This document shows positions 23,063 through 33,109 of a stretch of DNA of 64,000 nt, in pieces. Position numbers and translations under genes: made by a program. Each line of letters starts with the position of its first letter. The stretch's first letter is position 1. Where the stretch lies: positions 133,449,657-133,513,656 of the forward strand of contig CM051459.1 in NCBI GenBank assembly GCA_028095005.1, read 5' to 3'. A model generated the notes under the pieces. The model did no database searches. It worked only from the letters and a program-made list of their open reading frames with translations, and was not told where the DNA came from. This DNA is from Rhynchospora pubera. Its lineage: Eukaryota; Streptophyta; Magnoliopsida; Poales; Cyperaceae.

Positions 23063-24369
23063 TCAACTTAGAATTTCTGATACAGTACACACCGTTGCCC
23101 CCAACCTACAATTTCAAACAAATATGGTTAAACACTTGGACGGATCTGATCAAAGCTATCAAACAACACCTCGATTTAACTTCAACTAAAAGAACCTGTG
23201 GCAGTCTAAGTCTCTCATCTGATTCGACAGATCTGATCAGTCCATTGCTCCTCCGACACCCGATCCACCCAATTTTCTACAAAGAATCAAAGAAAAATGA
23301 GGAATTATGGTGGTAATTTCCTACAGCGATAATTGTCAATGATAATTGGTACTGATATATTCAATGTGTTTTGACCAGAAGATGCAAGTTTTCCTCTTCG
23401 AAATTCTAATTAATCATTAATTATACATTGTGTTTTGATTGTAATTAGTACCAATCGCTAGTATCCAATTAGAAATTGTTACTGACGATAATTATCAATG
23501 TTCTTTTCTACCGAATACATTTGTTATAGACAGAGAAAGAAAAGAGGTAGTCTTTCAAAATGGAGCACCAAATTACACTTTTGCCTTTCTCTTCCTGCAA
23601 AACAAAAAAAAAAAAGAAGAATTACAACATTTGTTTGCAAAACAATCAAAAGCAAAACTATTTCCAGAGAAGAGTGTGAAATTCGAGGTCAATTGTTTCT
23701 GTAAATACTAGCATCTAGTTCTGTAAGTACTTGTATTTTGTAAATACTTCTATTTTCTAAGTACTAGCATCCATACAAATTGGACCTCTATTCTGTAAAT
23801 ACTCTCTTCTATTCTGACAGCGAGACAAATTGAAATGAAATGAAATACGGTGACAACGAGACAAATTGATAAAAAACAAACCTGGTGAAAAGAAAAGAAA
23901 TGCGCTGATAAGAAAAGACGAACCTGGTTCGTGCGAGGAAGACGAATTCCAATTTGTGCGAGAGAAGCTTCGTGCAGATCGGAAGGGAGTGACAGCGAGA
24001 AAGGAAGGTGGCATGGATAGTGGGAGAGAGAAGGTTAAAGGGTTTATGCGATTTGGGGAGATCTGCGAGAGAAGGAGGAGGAGAGATTTGGGGAGGTCTG
24101 CTTCGTGCTTGCGACAGAGAAGAAGTTAAGACTCGAGTGGGTTCTTGCCTGAATCGATTGGGTTAGATCAGTTAGATTCGAATAGATTAATAGGGGTAGG
24201 GGTATAATGGTCACCCTCTTTAATTTTTTTCATTTTATAATATAAAATATGCTAAAAGGGTAAATGAAGAAGGGATCTCAAATTTTGAGGGGCAAATTAA
24301 GGAGATTTGGATTTCGGGGGGCAATTTCTGCATTTTCATAATTTTGAGGGGTACATAAAAAATTTTCCC

Positions 24370-24820
24370 TTGTATTTTTGTACTTATTATTCATTTTTAT
24401 CTTTTATATCGATTAAATTTATTATTATAGATGTTCATTTTATTTGTCATGTCAGTTCACTCTGTTACTATAAATGTTCACTTTATTTGATTAATTTATT
24501 CATTTTATGTGTGTTTTACGTTGTTGCTATATATATTCACTTTGTTTATTATTTTTATTTTTCTATTGTTATAGATGTTCATTTTTGATAATGCGCATAG
24601 TTCATATGGTTAAAATCATGCGCCAGAGTTCACATGAGACAGTGAGAAGGAAATAAAGAGGAGGAAAGGGGGACATAGGGAAGGAGATGGAGGTGATAGA
24701 AGAAAATGAGACATAAGGAAGGAGATGAAGGGGACATAACACATAAGGAAGGAGAGAGAAGGTCGAAAGAGAGAGGCGGAAGCGAAAGAAAGGAGATCGG
24801 AAGAGAAGGGACGAGAGAGA
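24370..24820 (+). repeat. Right part of the interrupted TTCA-type repeat
   Basis: ATGTTCATTTTATTTG-type units resume immediately right of the MULE and pass into a GA-rich block (24645-24820), matching the order seen at 14.8-15.7 kb. The Arg/Glu-rich and Ser/Pro-rich open frames on the two strands are products of the GA/CT composition. Confidence 0.5.
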
Positions 24821-24940
24821 GACGTATGATTTTCTTTTTTCCTTCAGAGAAATGGTGCGTGATGGTATTTTTACCGATAACACTTATCATTTCGTTATCC
24901 AACTTATCTAATTAACAATACAACAAAATTCGAACTTACT

Positions 24941-25015
24941 GGCCCGAATTAGAAAGGGCCAGAGACCCAAACTTACCGGGGCCCAAATTAGAAAGGGCCA
25001 GAGACCCAAACTGAC
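24941..25015 (+). repeat. 39-bp tandem duplication
   Basis: GGCCCGAATTAGAAAGGGCC with its following AGAGACCCAAACT is repeated once with few changes (second copy from 24980). Each unit also contains a small GGCCC...GGGCC dyad. Confidence 0.8.
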
Positions 25016-25301
25016 TCTAAACAAAAGTGACATTATATAGTAAATTAGTAATTGTATTCAGCCCATTTCCTCAAACAGCCATATATTAACCTGATGACAG
25101 CATTATCTTTATAAACCCAAAACCAATTTCCCAGAATAAGATAGTTAATCAGTCAAACAACTTTTTTTTTTCTGTATAAAATTCGTATGTCGAGATTCCA
25201 TGTTGCATGGAAAGGTAAACAAAATATTGTATACTATCTGTTTTTGTTTTTTTTTTTTTTTTTGCTAACTTCTTTTTTACTACTTGTATTCTACTATTAT
25301 T

Positions 25302-25473
25302 CATGTTTGGAATTCCATAGAATAAGAACAAGCTATTTCTTGTTTGGCACCATTTAGAACAAGGAGAATAAGAACAAAATGAACATTGTTCTTGTTCCAA
25401 CAAAAACATGAAACTAGAACAAGAACAAAAATAAGCTTGTTCTTGTTCTTATTCCACACCACTTCCAAACATA
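25302..25473. mobile_element. MITE with ATGTTTGGAA-type termini
   Basis: ATGTTTGGAATTCCATAGAA at the left is loosely mirrored by TTCCACACCACTTCCAAACAT at the right. The inner parts, AATAAGAACAAG and CTTGTTCTTATT, are also complementary, so the 170-bp element folds back over most of its length. No coding content. Confidence 0.55.
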
Positions 25474-27180
25474 TAGGGTTTGGATTGGTTTTACTAGTAG
25501 ACATTACAATTACAAAAACTTGAAAATTGGATTCATCTCTTTGGCCCCACATGACAGCCATATTTTTTATTTATTTATTTTTGTGTTTTATTATTATTAT
25601 TATTATTATTATTTTTTCTTTTTGGAGATTAACAGCCTTCTCTTGTGGCAACACGATGTGATAAATAAGTCTCGCGATTGCAGTTGTGGGAGCTATGCAA
25701 TTAGAGGTTTAATTCTATTATGTACGATGGCACAATATATATAAATCACAAGGACATAGCCGTCAGTAGAGTATAATAAGGATGCCATGTAATTTTAACA
25801 ATTATGGAAACATATATTAGAAAAAAAAATTTATAAAGACATGATATATTGTGTCTAAAACACGACGTGTCAAAACGTATGCAACTAACGTGTAACTTGA
25901 AACCTACAAATTAAACAAGATAATATATGGGCAATGAATGAATCTCTTCAAATTTTTTTATTTATTTTTTTTTGGCACTAAATGAAATCCCCTTCAATCC
26001 AGAGGTCCCACACAAACATAAGGTATGCAGATATATTTTAGGCTTTAGCTTTTAATAGAGAATAAATGAATCCCACTTATTCCCACACGATCATATAAAA
26101 GGTTAAGATTTTATTTTTCTAGTAAACGTGGCAATCCCCTAGCATCCCACATATACATATACATATATATGGGAGCACATCTATATGTCAGATTCGCCTC
26201 CCAACCGTTTCAATATCGGTATCTTATTTTGCTAGTAACAGATATAACGTCACCAAACTTATTATTAAAATATTTATTTTTTAACTTCGAACGACGAACG
26301 ATGAAAATATTCATTCATCATAACCAAGTTTGATCTCCAAATTTGTCCCAAAATGACATAGTTCTTTTTCCACCACAAGTTGTCAGAACTCACAACTTAT
26401 GTTTTCATTTAAAATTTAAGTGTATAACTCAAACCATTGAGCTTGCTAAATTTTATCAGAGATGCATGAAAATTAAATTATATTTAACTACATTCGTTAT
26501 TATTTTTTTTTTTACTGAACTTTGATCTATCATCAATTGAGCTCCATAATTTATAAATATTTTACTACATTTTTTTTTTCCTTAAACAATCTAGATTTTA
26601 AATTGCTCATTGTATAAATCTATAGATTGCATAGTACTTATTTTTCAATTGTTTTGTTATATGTAGTAGGTGTATAATTTTCATACTAAGGCACTTCGTT
26701 GGAGAATTAATTGATAAAATAAAATAAATTACTTGAGCGCTAATTTATAAATAAATATGCCAAAAAAGAAATAGCTATTGGAAAGAGTAATCAACTATAT
26801 AGTGCAGAGAGCGATGTGTTAAAAAAAAAGAAAAGAATAGAAAGTAGAGAGGTGGAAGGAGAAGGAATCTGCCTGGTGACATGGAAGGGATAAAAGGTGA
26901 GAAGAGAAGCGTTACATAAAGAGAAATGGTGGGGGAAAAGACAGTTTCTCATATTGATGGGTAACCAATGAGAATATATAGAAGCTCATATAATTCAATG
27001 CTTAGAGTCTTAGAAAATGTCCGAAAATTGTGTGGCCATCTCTTTACAAGTACGTAGCATCACCTCTAGTGAAGCATCTTTGCTTTCAAAAGGCAGGTCG
27101 GCATGTCGGCACACGGATTAGTTGATTACTTATTATAGTAAAACCTCATTCATTACACAAACTGTTTCGCACTTTTTAGA
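25474..27180. other. Intergenic, no gene seen
   Basis: AT-rich DNA with a (TTA)n microsatellite at about 25588-25613 and long T runs. Open frames are short and AT-driven. No transposon boundaries were recognised. Confidence 0.4.
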
Positions 27181-27181
27181 C

Positions 27182-27473
27182 CATGTTTGGTAGAGGAGTA
27201 AACTCTGGAGTAACTTAAGAAGGAGTAAATAGTTAATCCATTTTACTTCTCTAATTTTAAATTATGTTTGGTATGAAAAGATGGAGTAAATGTAGAGTAA
27301 GACTAAATAAAAATGAAAACCATCTCTTAATCTCATGGAGTAACTTTACTCCACCTAAAATAGTGGAGTAATTTTCTCCTCCTTACTCCACACTACTCCA
27401 CCAAATTTAAATCATGTTTGGAGTAAAAGTGGATGAAATGAGTTACTCCACCTTTAATCCTCTACCAAACATG
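27182..27473. mobile_element. MITE with CATGTTTGGTAGAGGAGTAAA termini
   Basis: The left end CATGTTTGGTAGAGGAGTAAA matches the reverse complement of the right end at 20 of 21 positions. The body is rich in GGAGTAA/TTACTCC words in both orientations, so it can fold extensively. Target duplication not resolved. Confidence 0.7.
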
Positions 27474-27779
27474 ACATATTTAATAATTTTGGATTAGAAG
27501 CTAAAAATAACTAGATCTGTGCGTTTGTGCGTCGAGTTTTGCTCGATGATAATGGTATCCATTGTAAACAATATATGAAACATTATGACATTAATTTTTA
27601 TTTTTAAGTATATAGACGATTTTTAATCAATGATTTTGATATAAAAGAACTTATTTTTAAAGTATATTTGCTATAAGAAGATAAATTCGATAAATTGATT
27701 TGCTCAATAATGAAAATTAATAATGATTTAAACATTTCGGTATTAATAAAAATTATTATATAAAAATTTAATTTATTTC

Positions 27780-28050
27780 TAGAAGAACAAAATTCACCCC
27801 AATGTATTTTTTGTCTTCGAACTTTTTGCGGGCCAAATTTTCAGTATCCGTGCACGTATTATGTCTAGATTTCTATTTGAAAGTAAAGCAATATCTATTA
27901 TATTTATCTTTATTGTAAATGTGAAATGGTTGATGAAAATTATGAGATATTATTTATAGATAAAATGTTGGCACCCTTTGGTAGAGGAGGAATCCACTCG
28001 ATTGCATCATTTGGCAATGCATCTTTTAAATCGCACTTTTTGTGGCATCA
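27780..28050 (+). repeat. Direct repeat, copy 1
   Basis: About 270 bp that recur, diverged, in the same orientation at 30755-31035. Shared words include AGAACAAAATT, GATTTCTATTTGA, ATATCTATTATATT, TTTATAGATAAAAT and GCATC/TTTTAAATCGCA. The ~3-kb spacing brackets the copia-type remnant. Confidence 0.6.
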
Positions 28051-28124
28051 AATTGATTGCATCATTTGAAAAAACATATATTAATTGAAACCCTATGAAA
28101 TATATGTTAAAAGGCACATTTTCA

Positions 28125-28520
28125 TTCGCACCCATTCATTGAATAAGACTACATACTCAGACCTTTTCATTTGTTAACATTTAATTAACATATTTTTTAA
28201 TTTTTAATAATAATTTAAAATAAAAAGGACACTTTATGATATATTATCCCACCATTTCATTTATTAGCATTTAAGTAATCTAATAATGATTTTTTAATAT
28301 TTATTTAAATAAAAAGAATACTTTATTATATTTACAACTATATATCTGTACTTTAAGAAGGAGATGAAATAATTATTTAATTAGTGCAAGACATTTTTTG
28401 GGACCCATTCATTGAATATAGACTATATGAATGCACCTTTTCATTTGTTAGTATATGATTAATGTCAATATGGTTTATTAATAATAATTTCAAATAAAAA
28501 GGACAACTATTTATTTTACA
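28125..28520 (+). repeat. Degenerate tandem repeat
   Basis: Three diverged units share CCCATTCATTGAATA (two of them), CTTTTCATTTGTTA or ATTTCATTTATTAGCATTTA, and TTTAAATAAAAAGGACA. Unit length is uneven (about 100-150 bp). Non-coding. Confidence 0.45.
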
Positions 28521-28715
28521 AATAAGAATAGAATTTTTTTAATGTTTATAAAATTTTTAGATTGTTTACAAATAAAAGGTATTACGAAATATTAAAAATT
28601 GAATTGAATAAAAAAATTATATTAAAAATTGTTGTCCATAAAGGAGGCTGCTTAATCAAGGTTTAGCGGAAGCAATTGAAGTTTTAGACCGATTTGGTAT
28701 GAACCATCCTAACCT

Positions 28716-28728
28716 GGCTCTGATACCA
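28716..28728 (-). other. Primer-binding site (initiator tRNA-Met)
   Basis: TGGTATCAGAGCC on the minus strand, separated by AAG from the LTR end. It complements the 3' terminus of plant initiator tRNA-Met, the usual primer of copia-type reverse transcription. Confidence 0.85.
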
Positions 28729-29293
28729 CTTTGTTGTCCCTAAAGGAGGCGGCTTAATCAAGGTTTAGCGGAAGCAATTGAAGTTTTAGACCGGTTTGGT
28801 ATGAACTATCCTAACACAATTCAATTTGCACCCAATACAAGTAAGCACACAAGAAATTCAAGTATAGCAATATAATAAAGAGAGAAAGAGAGAGAGAAAT
28901 TGAATACTCGATATGATTACGGAGTTCCGATCCGCTAGGAAAGGCTAGCCTTAGACGTACGTCTTCAGGAGTTTCGCTACCACGAAATGGCGCGCTCCGT
29001 TCAATTTCAATAAGAACGAGTCTACAACTTCGAACCGAGTCACCTCTTACACAAAGTAATCGAGGTGGATCAGCCTAACTCAAATGGCACAATGGCCTCA
29101 AAGAAGAAGAGCTCTCAACCTATTCCAACCTACATCTAGCGACAATGTCGGGGCGGTGGTGTTTGAGGCTACTAAATCTCTCAAGATGGTCTAGCTATGA
29201 AAAACTCAAGAGGAGAGTATCCCTGTGCTCAAAGACTCAATTCTGGTCTAATTTTACAAGGCAAAGCTCTCTAAAGAGAGAGAATAAGGGGTG

Positions 29294-29305
29294 GATATAA
29301 ATAGG
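29294..29305 (-). promoter_or_regulatory. LTR TATA box
   Basis: CCTATTTATATC on the minus strand, in the middle of the LTR and followed by CT-rich sequence, is the likely core promoter. U3 would then be 30207-29305, the R-U5 part 29280-28732. The reverse strand reads TATAAATAGG, so a promoter in the other direction cannot be excluded. Confidence 0.5.
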
Positions 29306-29362
29306 GCTCGAAAAGAGTAGTTTACCAGCAAAAACGATACTCAGCTTTGCTTGCCACTGAAT

Positions 29363-29942
29363 AGCATTGTACAACGCTGGAATATGACCGTTGTAAAATC
29401 TAACGGCTTTTTAATATAGCAGTTGGTATGTCAGAGCGTTATGCAACGCTATATGCCGTTGCACAACGATGGAGTGTACAGCCAAAGGAGAACTCCGACA
29501 TTTCCATTAGAATTGTGAGAGCGTTGTACAACACTGATTAGCGTTATACAACGATAGAAAGGAGACAAAGGGAACAAGTCTGACAGATTCAACAAAGTGT
29601 TGTACAACGCTATATACCGTCACACAACGCTAATGTTACACAACGCTGAAAGACGTTGTTTAACGTTGCCTGCAACTTTGCATGTAAAAATAGCTTATAT
29701 GGGGTTTTACATGGGCAACGATGTCTGAACATCGATGCAGCGCTGTCTGAGCAGTGGAGGAGACATGAGATTTTTGTGGCGTTGTGCAACGCTATATGCC
29801 GTTGCACAACGATACTTAGGAAATTTCCCAAGTCTTTAATTGTAGCGTTGTACAACGCTACTGAGCGTTGTACAACGCTACTGAGCGTTGTACAACGAAG
29901 TTGCTCAGCATTGTGTGTCACTATTCAGCGTTGTACGACGCT
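29363..29942. repeat. Array of 16-bp palindromes (AGCGTTGTACAACGCT)
   Basis: About 16 exact or near copies of AGCGTTGTACAACGCT, a perfect 16-bp palindrome, lie at 29363, 29435, 29456, 29520, 29540, 29596, 29616, 29632, 29652, 29778, 29798, 29844, 29864, 29884, 29907 and 29927. Exact copies are at 29844 and 29864. Many come in pairs spaced exactly 20 bp, two helical turns. The open frames read across this region on both strands (ALYNAT, VVQR) are by-products of the palindrome. The array lies in U3, just upstream of the TATA box, where enhancers of LTR elements are found. Confidence 0.85.
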
Positions 29943-30754
29943 AGGTCACAGAAAATAAGATTTTGCTTGTATATTTTGCTTTTTTGCTATCTAGACCATT
30001 TCAAGGATAAACAAGGACTAAAGTATACCTTCTATCATAGTCTAAACTAGCCTACAACCTCTCTAAAAACTTGATCTTGATTTTGCTCAAAATTTTTATC
30101 CAAGTCTTCATAATTTGCATCTTCTTCCAATAAAACTCAAAGAAGATTGTTAAATGCCAAATGATATTGTTTTGTAATCGACAAACCTAGAGACGTTTAG
30201 TACAACAAAAATATCAAAATTAATAAGTAAATTGTAATTAAGAATTATAAATTTTAATTTATATGATTATAGTAATTAAACAATAGGTGTGCCTATAGGC
30301 TGTGTGATGTCAGTAATTTTTGTTCTGTTATTTTTAAAAGGCTTGAAATCAGACAACACACGAATATGGTAAGAGATTTTATCTCAAAATAGTAACATAA
30401 GTGTTTGCGGACAAATCAATACAAAATTTGTGGGGAACCGTATGATAACCTCCTCTAATATGTTCTACATTGAACCTTACAATCTCGCACATAGCGTCTT
30501 ATGTAAAATCATTTTGGGTTTGTTGATAATATCCAATATCAAAATAAAAAGTATTCTAATAAAGAAAACATAATATTTTAAGCCAATATTATTGTTAAGT
30601 TTAAAGATTCGAATATTTAAATTCATATAGTTTCATAAAGTTGTTGGCCCAAATGCATAAATATGGAAAAAATATTGGAAACAAATTCTTGTTAAATATT
30701 GAAATCGACATGATATAAGAGAAAACAAATTATTGCATAAAAAAGTTACCTTGC

Positions 30755-31035
30755 TATCTAGTAGAACAAAATTTCGTGCTCCATGTATTTTCTGTCTTCC
30801 AATCAGTTGCAAGCCAAATTTTTCGCAACCCATACATGTATCACATCTGGATTTCTATTTGATAGTGATGTGATATCTATTATATTCGTCATTTTGTAAA
30901 TATGAAATGATTAATGAAATATTAGAAAATGAAGTGCTATTTATAGATAAAATATTAGCACCATTTAGTGGAAGAGGCATTCACTTGATTGCATCCTTTG
31001 ACGAGACACCTTTTAAATCGCATCTTTCGACCATC
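30755..31035 (+). repeat. Direct repeat, copy 2
   Basis: Second, diverged copy of the ~270-bp sequence at 27780-28050, in the same orientation. Confidence 0.6.
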
Positions 31036-31063
31036 AACGCATTATATGTAAGATAAGATAACA

Positions 31064-31064
31064 A

Positions 31065-31131
<67 letters not shown>

Positions 31132-31151
31132 ATTATTATTATTATTATTAA
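31064..31151. repeat. (ATT)n microsatellite
   Basis: About 28 ATT trinucleotides with a single interruption (ATAATT). The poly-Ile frame on the minus strand is an artefact of this repeat. Confidence 0.95.
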
Positions 31152-31271
31152 TTTATTATTCTCTCCTCTCTTTCCTTGCTTGTGTGGCCTAATTTCAGAA
31201 TTTTGTTGGAATTGAGATAGCTTTCGAACAGGCAGTTTATTGTGTTCGCGTGATGTTTGGTACTGTTTATT

Positions 31272-31598
31272 AGGGCTGTCAACCATGTACAAACGGCATA
31301 GAAGATATGTGTTTCGTTTTCATTTCGTTCCAGCTAACGAAATCGACATGTGTTTTGTTTTCGTTCCGTTTCATTAAACGAAACAAATATTTCATTTCGT
31401 TTCTGTTCCATTTTCAGATTTCCATGGATTTTATCTAATTTTTCATTGATTTTAGCCAAGTTTTTGATAAACGAAACAGTAACGTTTACCACTCTCCGTT
31501 CCGTTCTCATAAACGAAACCAATTTACTCATCCGTTTTTGTTCTGTTTCAGATGGAACGAAACGAAAACGTTCGAAACGGTGGCAAATTGACAGCCCT
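31272..31598. mobile_element. hAT-type non-autonomous element
   Basis: The ends AGGGCTGTCAA and TTGACAGCCCT form a perfect 11-bp inverted repeat of the (T)AGGGCTGTCAA type known from plant hAT MITEs. The 327-bp body is full of AACGAAAC/GTTTCGTT words in both orientations. No 8-bp target duplication was found. Open frames on both strands here are shadows of the repeat. Confidence 0.65.
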
Positions 31599-31677
31599 CG
31601 AGAAAGATATTGTTCTATTAGCTGGAGTTGACAAATTAGACTATTCGTTCGAGTGTCAAACACACCATCGAGAAAGA

Positions 31678-31950
31678 TTTTTTTTTTTAAAAACAAAAAT
31701 GGGGATCTAATCCCAATCTTTAATTAATAAAATAATAGAGAGTTTTAGCCGGAGGCTAAAAATACAAAAGCAAGCAAACAAGAGAAAACAAAAGTACAGA
31801 ATTACATAAACATGTAAGAGCTTATTAACTGCATTAGAGCACTATGAGGAAAGATAGGAGTGAAAGGCAGCATCTCTGCGCAAAGAAAGCCACTCAAAGA
31901 TGCTCTGAGCAACCATTTCTTTAATGGGCAACGCAAAATCTCGAAAAATT
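31678..31950 (-). mobile_element. 5'-truncated LINE, minus strand
   Basis: A poly-T run at the left (poly-A tail on the minus strand) is preceded on that strand by a 3' UTR-like sequence, and before it by a short frame reading KEMVAQSIFEWLSLRRDA to a stop, resembling the last residues of a plant L1 polyprotein. Only the 3' end is left. Target duplications were not resolved. Confidence 0.6.
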
Positions 31951-32928
31951 CATGAACATCTCTCTCCAAATGATGAAACCAATATTTTTAATACGTACTA
32001 AGTATCGAACTGGTGATGTAAAGAATATAGAGTTTTATCGGTTTAAAAAACTGAATGACGTCGACATCGTAAGTATATTGACAACAATAAATATTTATAT
32101 AGGACAAAACATCATCATAAAACATAAGTATGTTTTATTTTACAATTATATAAATCATAGTTCATAATTAAGTTTTTATTATTATTTTATTTAATCGCAA
32201 TGCATCTTATTTATAAAAAATATTATTGACTGGAATTTATAAAAAAAGAGGGATCAGTTTGTAAAAGCACTACATGATTCACCTCTTAAAAATTTGAATA
32301 GATGTTTGATTCCGATGTGTTGAGTAAGTAAACTAACTTTTTTTTTTATTAATGTGTCTGGCTGACTGGCAGGCCTCTCAAACGTGTCCAAAAAATACGG
32401 AACAAATCAAAATCGTTTCCGTTTCGTTAAGATGCACGGTATAAGAAACTATTCCAATCGTTTCATTTATGAAACGTCGCAAATATCCGTTTAGTTGACC
32501 GTGCCAATTTAGAAAATACACATAAAACGATTTGAAATGAGGTTGAAACGGTAAATTTTGGTGTTTCATTATTTTAAACGGTACATTTTGCTGTTTCGTT
32601 AACAAGACTATTTATGGGAAAGAAAAATATAATGAATTTATAACAGTATATTTTGGTTTTTCTACAGAGTTAAAAGTGTATAACGGCCGAAATTTTTTTA
32701 TATTATTCAAACAAAATGATATTATACACATGTTAAAAAAATATATGTGCAATTAAATGCATATAAAATATGTGTAATATATTTGTTATATCTATTTAAT
32801 ACATCTTTAATTGGAAATAAAAAATTTGAGAATTTTGTAAATATGAAACATGCAGGGACCTTGTTGCAAAATATTTTTTTAATAAGTTAAATGTTGCGAA
32901 AATTATGAAAAACTAATAACACGTTTAT
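31951..32928. other. Intergenic with hAT-like remnants
   Basis: At 32370-32620 there are CGTTTCGTT/AAACGG words resembling the hAT-type elements at 31272 and 45937, but the termini are degraded. The rest is AT-rich without a gene. Confidence 0.4.
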
Positions 32929-33000
32929 AAAACGCGTTCAAAGGCTTCCAACCCATTTTATAAACGGGTAGGAAGGTCTGACCAGCCTCAAAAGTCGATT

Positions 33001-33069
33001 CTCCTTCGTACCCGTTTATAAAACGCGTTGGAAGCCTTCCAATGCGTTTTATAAACGGGTACGAAGGAG
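33001..33069. repeat. Near-perfect 69-bp hairpin
   Basis: CTCCTTCGTACCCGTTTATA and the next 14 bases (33001-33034) are mirrored by 33036-33069. The arms are 34 bases with one mismatch, and almost no loop. Related single arms (AACGCGTTCAAAGGCTTCC, CGTTTTATAAACGGG, TACTCTACCCTTTTATAAAA) lie at 32934-32975 and 33073-33100. Non-coding. Confidence 0.85.
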
Positions 33070-33109
33070 AGATACTCTACCCTTTTATAAAATGCGTTCA
33101 AACTTTCTT

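Larger units (their letters stand above)
21352..24369. mobile_element. MULE (Mutator-like element), 3.0 kb, non-autonomous
   Basis: Long terminal inverted repeats of roughly 130-140 bp: the left end GGAAAATTTTTTTCTGTACC pairs with the reverse complement of the right end, GGGAAAATTTTTTATGTACC. Both continue through CCCTCAAAA, a TTTGCCCC block, a CTTC...TTC block and ATATTTTATAATATAAA. The flanks TTTTATTTT (21343-21351) and TTGTATTTT (24370-24378) agree at 8 of 9 positions, the 9-bp duplication typical of Mutator-like elements. No MURA transposase or zinc-finger domain is visible. The interior carries an exon-like fragment (21.82-22.0 kb) and a LINE-derived coding remnant (22.75-23.06 kb). It lies inside an older TTCA-type repeat, so it is the younger insertion. 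Confidence 0.8.
28630..30207 (-). mobile_element. Copia-type LTR element reduced to one LTR, PBS and LTR tail
   Basis: Perfect 5-bp duplications AAAAT flank the element (28625-28629 and 30208-30212). On the minus strand an LTR of 1476 bp runs from TGTTGTAC (30207) to GGGACAACA (28732), with TGTTGT/ACAACA as inverted ends. Three bases later comes a primer-binding site, TGGTATCAGAGCC (28728-28716), complementary to the 3' end of initiator tRNA-Met, as in copia-type elements. Right after it follows only the last ~84 bp of a second LTR copy (28713-28630), also ending in ACAACA. The whole coding interior and most of the 3' LTR are missing. Since the target duplications are intact, the deletion was internal. 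Confidence 0.85.

Noticed and set aside
24602..24915. Several overlapping ~90-codon frames
   Set aside because: GA-rich low-complexity block of the TTCA-type repeat read in different frames.
28630..28817. Tiny TRIM element with ~86-bp LTRs
   Set aside because: TGTTAGG...ACAACA duplicates suggested it, but matching AAAAT target duplications show that the true element extends to 30207 and the short copy is an LTR tail.
29844..29899. Regularly spaced 16-bp repeats resembling a CRISPR array
   Set aside because: Spacers are only 4 bp, the repeats are perfect palindromes, and the context is a plant LTR.
29610..29958. Two ~100-codon frames on opposite strands with repeated ALYNAT/VVQR peptides
   Set aside because: They are translations of the palindrome array; a perfect palindrome gives similar peptides on both strands, and the region is LTR U3.
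30981..31292. 103-codon frame with a poly-isoleucine tract
   Set aside because: The tract is the (ATT)n microsatellite.
31334..31696. 120-codon minus-strand frame
   Set aside because: Lies across a hAT-type element whose CGTTTCGTT words are open on both strands.
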